Source: an uncultured Dysosmobacter sp.
GTDB lineage: Bacteria; Bacillota; Clostridia; Oscillospirales; Oscillospiraceae
Direction: 5' to 3'
Assembly: GCF_947631165.1 (NCBI RefSeq)
Contig: NZ_CANRKH010000008.1
Location: forward strand, 32,634-96,633
Length of the DNA: 64,000 bases
The position numbers and the translations under genes are program-made. Shown one piece after another: positions 58,246 through 64,000 of the stretch (positions are counted from its first letter, which is position 1; each line of letters begins with the position of its first letter). The notes under the pieces were generated by a model, which made no database searches, was not told the DNA's origin, and saw only the letters and a program-made list of their open reading frames with translations.

Positions 58246-59178
58246 TCAGCGCTTGCCGCCGTCGGCCCGCAGATCGACCCGGCGGGCCAGCTCCTGAGCG
58301 GCGTTGAAGCCGAATTTGCGGTGGCGGTTATTCATCGCCGCCACCTCCACGATGCTGGCCAGGTTCCGGCCGGGCCGGACCGGGATCGTAACGATGGGCA
58401 CCTGAACGTCCAGGATCTGGGTAAAATGGTCCTCGATGCCAAGGCGGTCATAGAATTTTGTCTGATCCCACGGCTCAAAATGGACCACCAGGTCCAACTG
58501 AGACTCCACCTTGATGGCACGCATGCCGAACAGCTGCCGCAGATCAATGACGCCGATCCCCCGCAGCTCTAGATAACAGCGGATGACCTCTGGCGCGGTA
58601 CCGATCAGCTGGTCGGAGATGCGGCGCAGCTCCACCGCGTCGTCCGCCACCAGGCGGTGGCCCCGCATGATCAGCTCGATAGCCGCCTCACTCTTGCCAA
58701 CGCCGGAATCGCCGGTGATCATCACACCCTCGCCGTAGATGTCCAGGAGAACACCGTGGCGGGTCACGCAGGGGGCCAGCATCCTGTTGAGGTAATCAAT
58801 GGTGTGGCTGGTGAATTCCACCGTGGTCTCCTGGGTCCGCAGCAGAGTCTTGCTGTGCTCCCGGGCGCTTTCCATGCACTCTTCAAAGCAGTCCAAGCCC
58901 CGGGAGATGACCAGGGCGGGAATGTCATACAAGAACAGGTTGTCAAAGCATTTCCGGCGCTGCTCTACCGTCAGGCCCTTGAGGAACATGACCTCTGCCT
59001 TCCCGATGACCTGCAGGCGCCGCGGGTCGAAATAGTCATAAAAATCGTGGAACTGCAGACCTGGGCGGTTTACGTCCGTAATCGTCAGCATGGCGGTCTC
59101 ATATTCTCCGCCCCGATTCAGTACCTCTAAATGAAAGGCCTTTACAAAATCTGTGATTTTCAAGCCTCTGTCGTGCAT
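58246..59178 (-). CDS. hprK: HPr kinase/phosphorylase
   Basis: A 310-residue enzyme that phosphorylates and dephosphorylates serine 46 of HPr, the switch for carbon catabolite repression. Walker A ITGDSGVGKSEAAIELI is near residues 153-168, and the signature LELRGIGVIDLRQLFG near 202. The N-terminal domain (1-130) is complete. First gene of the hprK-murB-rapZ-yvcK-whiA run with a good promoter upstream. Confidence 0.97.
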   Translation of the reverse strand: MHDRGLKITDFVKAFHLEVLNRGGEYETAMLTITDVNRPGLQFHDFYDYFDPRRLQVIGKAEVMFLKGLTVEQRRKCFDNLFLYDIPALVISRGLDCFEECMESAREHSKTLLRTQETTVEFTSHTIDYLNRMLAPCVTRHGVLLDIYGEGVMITGDSGVGKSEAAIELIMRGHRLVADDAVELRRISDQLIGTAPEVIRCYLELRGIGVIDLRQLFGMRAIKVESQLDLVVHFEPWDQTKFYDRLGIEDHFTQILDVQVPIVTIPVRPGRNLASIVEVAAMNNRHRKFGFNAAQELARRVDLRADGGKR

Positions 59179-59285
59179 GCTCTCTCCCTCTCTTTCCGCG
59201 GGCCGGGACCGGTCCGCCTATCCTTCGCCGCCGTGGGAACACCCGGCCGCGCGGTCAAAAAATCTCTTGGGGTCTATTCTTTTGT

Positions 59286-59314
59286 ATTATATATGAATTT
59301 CCCTGATTCCGCAA
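59286..59314 (-). promoter_or_regulatory. Promoter of the hprK operon
   Basis: TTGCGG (complement of 59309-59314) and TATAAT (complement of 59286-59291) are 17 bases apart. Confidence 0.7.
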
Positions 59315-59382
59315 CACCTTCGCCGATTTCTCCCTATACCCTTTGTGTTATCGGCAGGCCCTATGTCGATTTCACTGTCTCC

Positions 59383-59411
59383 TTGCAATGATCTATAAAG
59401 CAGGATATAAT
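59383..59411 (+). promoter_or_regulatory. Promoter of the AT-rich orphan gene
   Basis: TTGCAA and TATAAT are exactly 17 bases apart, 38 bases before the start codon. Confidence 0.75.
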
Positions 59412-59449
59412 GGTTTCAAAACGGCAGCTCGGGAGCTGGGGGCGTTATT

Positions 59450-59908
59450 ATGGAGGAATTGTTGGTTTATGCGATTTTGCTTTATGAGGAATTAGTAACG
59501 GAAAATGAATATAACAAACGGCTGGATGAATTATTTCTCAACGACCCTAAAAATGATGACCTGCTTTATTTAGAATGGGAAACGGACATTAAAAAAGCTG
59601 TCACTTATGTGAGAACAAACTTTGATTACAATCGTCTTGACGTTGAGCGGCTCGGCAGGATTTTAATGCGAAAATTAAAGGAGATTTATGCGGATTGCTC
59701 GGATATAAAATATTTTGCAAGTCGAATGTTCAGCTTATGGGAAAGCCTGCCCGGGAACATTCAGAACATAGAACCCTTCTGGACTCTAAGTTATGCTGAT
59801 GAGCCCTTATCATGGGGAGACGAAGAGCAGACCAGAGACATGTATGAGCGTATGCTGAATTACTATAAGGATGAGGATGAAGTTCACATAACAATTCCTG
59901 TTTTATAG
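59450..59908 (+). CDS. AT-rich orphan protein of unknown function
   Basis: A 152-residue acidic, helical protein with many Leu, Tyr and Asp/Glu residues; no signal, membrane segment or known motif. The C-terminal half (EPFWTLSYADEPLSWGDEEQ, YERMLNYYKDEDE) resembles immunity proteins of polymorphic toxins in general style only. Codon use is strongly AT-biased (AAA, AAT, TTA) in contrast to every neighbour, so it was probably acquired recently. It has a clean promoter and a GGGGGCG site but no clear terminator. No toxin gene is next to it. Confidence 0.8.
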   Translation: MEELLVYAILLYEELVTENEYNKRLDELFLNDPKNDDLLYLEWETDIKKAVTYVRTNFDYNRLDVERLGRILMRKLKEIYADCSDIKYFASRMFSLWESLPGNIQNIEPFWTLSYADEPLSWGDEEQTRDMYERMLNYYKDEDEVHITIPVL

Positions 59909-60047
59909 GGCTGTTCGGATTCAGCAGGAACCTTCCTCTGTCAATTCAACGAAGTGAGGTTCGCTTGTGCCTAAAACGGCACAAAGAGTAAAAGAGGGGA
60001 CCAGGTTCCGCCTCTGGCAAAAAACTTCATTTTTCTGAAAATTCTTC

Positions 60048-60076
60048 TTGCATTTTCAGAATATTTCTGGTATCAT
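60048..60076 (+). promoter_or_regulatory. Promoter of rpmB
   Basis: TTGCAT (60048-60053) and TATCAT (60071-60076) are 17 bases apart. Confidence 0.7.
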
Positions 60077-60135
60077 ACCATTTGTGCCTGTGAATCGCGG
60101 CATGGTTAGTACGCAACAGCAAGGAGGTGCAACGG

Positions 60136-60324
60136 ATGGCAAAGTGCGAGTTTTGCGACAAGGGCGTGACCTTTGGTATTCAGGTCTCCCACTCTCACCG
60201 GCGTTCCAATCGTTCCTGGAAGCCCAATGTGAAGCGTGTGAAGGCGATCGTCAACGGTTCTCCCCGCCATGTGTATGTTTGTACCCGGTGTATGCGTTCC
60301 GGTAAGGTCACCAGAGCGATCTGA
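60136..60324 (+). CDS. rpmB: Ribosomal protein L28 (zinc-ribbon form)
   Basis: A 62-residue large-subunit protein. It opens MAKCEFCDKGVTFGIQVSHS and keeps both CxxC pairs (CEFC, CTRC) that hold zinc, so this is the C+ paralogue type. AAGGAGGTG precedes ATG 60136; an upstream ATG at 60127 lies next to that site. Monocistronic with its own promoter and terminator. Confidence 0.97.
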   Translation: MAKCEFCDKGVTFGIQVSHSHRRSNRSWKPNVKRVKAIVNGSPRHVYVCTRCMRSGKVTRAI

Positions 60325-60337
60325 ATCGTGCAAACAA

Positions 60338-60365
60338 AGATCCCGGACTTCGGTCCGGGATTTTT
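60338..60365 (+). terminator. Terminator of rpmB
   Basis: ATCCCGGAC and GTCCGGGAT form the stem, followed by TTTTC. Confidence 0.9.
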
Positions 60366-60380
60366 CTTTTTGTAGAAAAT

Positions 60381-60412
60381 CAGAGCGCCGCGACAAAAGC
60401 CGCGGCGCTCTG
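60381..60412 (-). terminator. Terminator of the der-plsY-gpsA operon
   Basis: Perfect 12-base arms CAGAGCGCCGCG and CGCGGCGCTCTG, then ATTTTC on the minus strand. Confidence 0.85.
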
Positions 60413-60418
60413 TGATAG

Positions 60419-61423
60419 TTACAACCAGGCAGTCTCCAGCAGTTCGTCCTTCTTGGCGCGGGTCATCAGTTCCGCCACCACATCCCGGGCGCTCTTGCCG
60501 TTGTACAGCACCTCATAGGCGCAGCGGCAGATGGGCATGTCCACCTGCTCCCGCTCCGCCAGCTGATGGATGCTCTCAGCGGCGTAATAGCCCTCCACCA
60601 CAGCGCCCACCTCTTCCATGGCCTGCTGGACGGTCTTGCCCTGACCGATCAGGATGCCCGCCCGGTTGTTCCGGGAGTGCATGGAGGTGCAGGTGACGAT
60701 CACGTCCCCCATGCCCGCAAGACCGCCGAAGGTGCGGCGGGTGCCGCCCAGCTGCTCCCCCAGGCGGGTCAGCTCCGCCATGGCGCGGGTCATCAGCAGG
60801 GCCTTGGTGTTGTCCTGATAGCCCAGGCCCGTGACCACGCCGCAGCAGAGTGCCACCACGTTTTTCAGGGCCGCCGCCAGCTCCACGCCGATGATGTCAT
60901 AGCTTGTGTAAATGCGGAAATAGTCGTTCATGAAAGCGTCCTGCACAAACCGGGCCGCCGTCCGGTCCGGGCAGGCGGACACACAGCCGGTAGGCATCCG
61001 AATGCCCACCTCCTCCGCGTGGGAAGGGCCGGAAAGGGCAACCACTTTACAGATATGATTAGTGGTCTCCTGGAGCACCTGGCTCATACGCAGGTTGGTG
61101 TCCCGCTCAATGCCCTTGGAGACGGACACCAGAACGCTGTCCTGCCGCAGATAGGGTGCCAGTCTATTCCCCGTCTCCCGGACGGCAAAGGAGGGCGCCG
61201 CGCTGACCACCAGGTCCGCGCCCTCCAGGCAGCTCAGGTCTCCAGTGATCTTCAGGCGATCCGGCAGGCGGACGCCCTCCAGCAGCGGATTCTCCCGAGT
61301 CCGGGTCATCTCCGCCGCCTTGGCGCTGTTATGGGACCACAATGTTACGTCATGCCCGTTGTCGCAGAGGACCATGCTCAGGGCCGTGCCCCAGCCACCG
61401 CTGCCTACCACCACTGCTCTCAT
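60419..61423 (-). CDS. gpsA: Glycerol-3-phosphate dehydrogenase [NAD(P)+]
   Basis: A 334-residue enzyme supplying sn-glycerol 3-phosphate for phospholipids. The Rossmann motif VVVGSGGWGTALS is at residues 4-16, with SVSKGIE near 105, the catalytic lysine region GVELAAALKNVVAL near 183 and GLAGMGDVIVTCTS near 243. I use ATG 61423, seven bases after AGGAGG; ATG 61429 is too close. It follows plsY, which uses its product. Confidence 0.97.
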   Translation of the reverse strand: MRAVVVGSGGWGTALSMVLCDNGHDVTLWSHNSAKAAEMTRTRENPLLEGVRLPDRLKITGDLSCLEGADLVVSAAPSFAVRETGNRLAPYLRQDSVLVSVSKGIERDTNLRMSQVLQETTNHICKVVALSGPSHAEEVGIRMPTGCVSACPDRTAARFVQDAFMNDYFRIYTSYDIIGVELAAALKNVVALCCGVVTGLGYQDNTKALLMTRAMAELTRLGEQLGGTRRTFGGLAGMGDVIVTCTSMHSRNNRAGILIGQGKTVQQAMEEVGAVVEGYYAAESIHQLAEREQVDMPICRCAYEVLYNGKSARDVVAELMTRAKKDELLETAWL

Positions 61424-61434
61424 GGCCATTCCTC

Positions 61435-62118
61435 CTATTTTTTATGATGGAAGCTAAGTTTATTCTCATTTCCCTGGATCAGCCGCTTGATATTGCCCCG
61501 ATGCTGCCACACCACCAATCCTCCGCAGGCAAAGGCCAGGATAACAATGACGGGATCGGGATAGCAGTACCAGGAGATGAAGGGAAAGCTGGCCCCGGCC
61601 CAGAGAGAGCCAAGGGACACATACCGGGTCAGGATGGTCAGGATCAGAAAGCCGCCCCAGACCACCAGGGCGATGCGCCAGTCGATCATGATGGCGATGG
61701 TGCCGCCGGAGAGAATGCCCTTGCCGCCCTTGAAATGGAACATGCAGGGGAACATATGGCCCAGCAGGCAGAAGAGGCCGGCCCAGTATTTTCCAAACAG
61801 CGCCGCCTCAGGGTCCAGACTGGAAAACGCCCACGCGCTCAGCAACAGAGCAATGACTGCTTTCAGCACGTCACACAGGATCACCACAGCGGTCAAGGGA
61901 CCGCCAAAGGTCCGGTAAAAATTGGTCAGCCCGGCATTGCCGCTGCCGTGCGTGCGCACGTCGTCCCGCAGGATATACTTGGAGACGATGACCGCACCGT
62001 TGAAGCAGCCCAGGAAATAGGATGCCGCAGCAGTGACCGCCGCCGCCAGCACCATCTGGTCCACAGCGGGCATGACATAGATATATCCACTTCCTCCGCC
62101 GCTCAAAAGCATCGCCAT
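61435..62118 (-). CDS. plsY: Glycerol-3-phosphate acyltransferase PlsY
   Basis: A 227-residue membrane enzyme that acylates glycerol 3-phosphate from acyl phosphate. About five helices; the three family motifs are THGSGNAGLTNFYRTFG near residue 60, HMFPCMFHFKGGKGI near 120 and a final basic SxGNIxRL-like HRGNIKRLIQGNENK. It has a longer N-terminus than the textbook enzyme (about 20 extra residues). AAGGAGG overlaps the end of der three bases upstream. Confidence 0.95.
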   Translation of the reverse strand: MAMLLSGGGSGYIYVMPAVDQMVLAAAVTAAASYFLGCFNGAVIVSKYILRDDVRTHGSGNAGLTNFYRTFGGPLTAVVILCDVLKAVIALLLSAWAFSSLDPEAALFGKYWAGLFCLLGHMFPCMFHFKGGKGILSGGTIAIMIDWRIALVVWGGFLILTILTRYVSLGSLWAGASFPFISWYCYPDPVIVILAFACGGLVVWQHRGNIKRLIQGNENKLSFHHKK

Positions 62119-62121
62119 TGC

Positions 62122-63447
62122 TCACTCCTCCTTGTCGCCCTTCTGCCGGATAGAGATGACCACAGGCGTGCCCTCCAGGCCGAAGGTATTGCGGATGCAG
62201 TTTTCCAGATACCGCTTATAGGAGAAGTGGAACAGCCGGGCGTCATTGCAGAATACCACGAAATGGGGCGGGCGAATGCCCACCTGGGTCATATAGTAGA
62301 TCTTCAGGCGGCGGCCCTTGTCCGTGGGCGGCTGGACCCGGGTCTGGGCGTCCGCCAGCACGTTGTTCAGCATGCCGGTGGTGATGCGGAGGCTGGCCTG
62401 GTTGGAGACATAGTCGATCAGCTCAAAAAGCTTATCGACCCGCTGGCCGGTCTTGGCGGAGATGAACAGGATGGGCGCGTAGGGCATGAAGGCCAGATCC
62501 TGGCGGACCTTCTCCCGCATGTGGTCCATGGTCTTGCCGTCCTTCTCCACCAGATCCCACTTGTTGATGACGATGATGCTGGCCTTGCCCGCCTCGTGGG
62601 CCAGGCCGGCAACCTTGGTATCCTGCTCCGTCACGCCCTCGGTGGCGTCGATCATAATAAGGCACACATCGCTGCGCTCGATGGCCATGGTGGCCCGGAG
62701 AACGCTGTACCGCTCGATGTCCTCCTCCACCTTGGACTTTTTGCGGATGCCCGCGGTGTCGATGAACACGAAACTGCCCTGTTCGTTTTCAAAGCGGGAG
62801 TCGATGGCGTCCCGGGTCGTGCCGGCCACGTCGGAAACGATGACCCGGTTCTCCCCCAGGATCTTGTTCACCAGGGAGGATTTTCCCGCGTTGGGCTTGC
62901 CGATGACCGCCACCTTGATGGCGTCGTCCTCTTCTTCCTCCTGGTCCTCCGGCGGAAAATACTGGACACAGGCGTCCAGCAGGTCGCCGGTGCCGTGGCC
63001 GTGAATGGCGGAGACGGCGATGGGGTCTCCCAGCCCCAGGTTGTAAAACTCGTAAAAATCTGGATCCACCGCGCCGGTGGAGTCCATCTTGTTCACCGCC
63101 AGCACGATGGGCTTGCCGCTCCGCAGCAGCATGCTGGCCACCTCGTGGTCCGAGGCGGTAAGTCCGGTCTTGATGTCCGTCAGGAACACAATGACCGTGG
63201 CGTTCTCAATGGCGATCTGGGCCTGGTCCCGCATAAAGGACAGGATCTGGCTGTCGGCCCGCGGCTCAATGCCGCCGGTGTCGATCAGGGTAAAAGGGCG
63301 GCCATTCCAGTCCGTCTCCCCATAAATGCGGTCCCGGGTCACACCGGGGGTATCCTCCACAATGGAAAGCCGTCTGCCGATCAGCTTGTTGAACAGCATG
63401 GACTTGCCCACGTTGGGCCGTCCCACGATGGCAACGATGGGTCTCAT
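62122..63447 (-). CDS. der: Ribosome-assembly GTPase Der (EngA)
   Basis: A 441-residue protein with two GTPase domains and a KH-like C-terminus. G1 motifs are GRPNVGKSMLFNKL (residues 8-21) and GKPNAGKSSLVNKI near 186, with DTGGIEP, NKMD, DTAGIRKK and NKWDL in order. It is needed for 50S maturation. It leads an operon with plsY and gpsA. Confidence 0.97.
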   Translation of the reverse strand: MRPIVAIVGRPNVGKSMLFNKLIGRRLSIVEDTPGVTRDRIYGETDWNGRPFTLIDTGGIEPRADSQILSFMRDQAQIAIENATVIVFLTDIKTGLTASDHEVASMLLRSGKPIVLAVNKMDSTGAVDPDFYEFYNLGLGDPIAVSAIHGHGTGDLLDACVQYFPPEDQEEEEDDAIKVAVIGKPNAGKSSLVNKILGENRVIVSDVAGTTRDAIDSRFENEQGSFVFIDTAGIRKKSKVEEDIERYSVLRATMAIERSDVCLIMIDATEGVTEQDTKVAGLAHEAGKASIIVINKWDLVEKDGKTMDHMREKVRQDLAFMPYAPILFISAKTGQRVDKLFELIDYVSNQASLRITTGMLNNVLADAQTRVQPPTDKGRRLKIYYMTQVGIRPPHFVVFCNDARLFHFSYKRYLENCIRNTFGLEGTPVVISIRQKGDKEE

Positions 63448-63489
63448 CGGCTCTCACATCCTTTCTGAGTTTCTCAAAAATGTATTTAT

Positions 63490-63518
63490 ATTATATCCGG
63501 CAGCCGTCTGGATAGCAA
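63490..63518 (-). promoter_or_regulatory. Promoter of the der-plsY-gpsA operon
   Basis: TTGCTA (complement of 63513-63518) and TATAAT (complement of 63490-63495) are 17 bases apart. Confidence 0.75.
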
Positions 63519-63523
63519 GTTAA

Positions 63524-63755
63524 AAAATCCCTACCCCATTTCATGACCAGCCCGGTGCTGATTTGATGATGGGTGTTCCAATCCATGACCACGGTGGTGA
63601 TATTCTGGATAAAAACATCATAGCCGGCCATATCATCGCCGGAATCGTCCTATCCATGCAGCCAATCATACTACCGTCCCTGCGGGCGATATAGTCGTCC
63701 GAGCCGGCGGCAGTAAACACTGCCGCTTGTCTCGCACCCCTCTTCCGCATGGTGG
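63524..63755. other. Intergenic stretch with no assignable gene
   Basis: The gap between der and rpmF (361 bp in all) holds the der promoter on the left and the rpmF terminator on the right. In between, a plus-strand frame of about 50 codons (roughly 63532-63690) is open and protein-like but has no ribosome binding site, and its upstream side is a stop. I see no gene I can support. Confidence 0.4.
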
Positions 63756-63765
63756 GCAAAAAGCA

Positions 63766-63790
63766 AGGAGGGAAGATCCTCTTCCCTCCT
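63766..63790 (-). terminator. Terminator of rpmF
   Basis: Perfect 11-base arms AGGAGGGAAGA and TCTTCCCTCCT around TCC; on the minus strand TGCTTTTTG follows. Confidence 0.85.
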
Positions 63791-63808
63791 AAGCAAGCTT
63801 TCAAATCC

Positions 63809-64000
63809 TTATTTCGCGACGACGGACTTGACGGTCTTGACCTCGCGGCCATTGTAGCTGCCGCACTCCTGGCACATTCTGTGAGGCAGGTGCAGCGCAC
63901 CGCATTTCGGGCATTTGACGAGGCTGGGGGCCGCCAGCTTCCAAGTGGAGCTGCGCCGCTTATCGCGTCTTGCTTTGGATACTTTTCCCTTAGGTACTGC
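63809..64000 (-). CDS. rpmF: Ribosomal protein L32 (truncated at the window edge)
   Basis: Sixty-three residues are visible, from AVPKGKVSKARRDKRRSS to KTVKSVVAK, with only the initiator codon beyond the right edge. The zinc ribbon has CPKCG and CQECG. In many Firmicutes it follows a DUF177 (YceD) gene, which would lie just outside the window. A terminator follows. Confidence 0.97.
   Translation of the reverse strand, partial: AVPKGKVSKARRDKRRSSTWKLAAPSLVKCPKCGALHLPHRMCQECGSYNGREVKTVKSVVAK

Noticed and set aside
61342..63468. 708-codon open frame antisense to der, plsY and gpsA
   Set aside because: Shadow spanning three real genes and their junctions.

Overview
The window looks like chromosome from a GC-rich, spore-forming, anaerobic Firmicute of the class Clostridia, most like the Oscillospirales (Flavonifractor/Lawsonibacter/Oscillibacter type). 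The grounds are strong AGGAGG-type ribosome binding sites, a T-box leader ahead of alaS, a spoIIA operon (spoIIAA-spoIIAB-sigF), the hprK-murB-rapZ-yvcK-whiA block, CxxC zinc-ribbon forms of L28 and L32, many strong stem-loop terminators and several radical-SAM enzymes. This placement rests on gene content and my reading of protein sequences, not on a database search. No rRNA, tRNA, CRISPR array, prophage or intact insertion sequence was seen.

Layout. 1-0.5 kb: start of comEC behind a small XRE regulator, with a palindromic operator. 0.8-7.6 kb: SLH/DUF6612 surface protein, HIT protein, a hypothetical, alaS with its T-box, a FeoB-associated Cys-rich protein, a hypothetical and a DUF5662 protein. 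7.7-12.5 kb: two ECF sigma/anti-sigma modules facing each other around an XRE protein that carries a 5-residue beta-helix-like repeat. 12.6-21.1 kb: FAD protein, U32 tRNA-hydroxylase type protein, mltG, tmk, wecG, DMT transporter, mpg, HAD phosphatase and a pentapeptide-repeat protein. 21.2-23.4 kb: anaerobic sulfatase maturase and TauE exporter separated by an AT-rich scar. 23.7-33.2 kb: pcrA, an MBL hydrolase, a BlaI/BlaR1-like pair with an exceptionally large sensor, a rhodanese and a small RiPP-leader-like protein.

33.2-39.5 kb: DHHW-MBOAT-DUF4358 surface acylation set, a PLP lyase and a third sigma/anti-sigma module. 39.6-41.9 kb: a LexA-box operon (41-residue membrane peptide, DNA-repair radical SAM protein, TIGR03915-type partner). 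41.8-43.3 kb: spoIIA operon. 43.6-49.9 kb: D-2-hydroxyacid dehydrogenase with divergent LysR, a Cys-rich protein behind a sporulation-type promoter, DUF3048 lipoprotein, XRE/membrane pair, DUF4364 and a Vat/CatB-like acetyltransferase. 50-59.2 kb: dnaE, two small proteins, and whiA-yvcK-rapZ-murB-hprK. 59.4-64 kb: an AT-rich orphan gene, rpmB, gpsA-plsY-der, and rpmF truncated by the window end.

Most of the window is housekeeping. The parts that go beyond routine are the SOS operon with its basic single-TM peptide, the BlaI/giant-M56 module, the XRE/beta-helix protein between two sigma modules, and the anSME/TauE locus with its scar.
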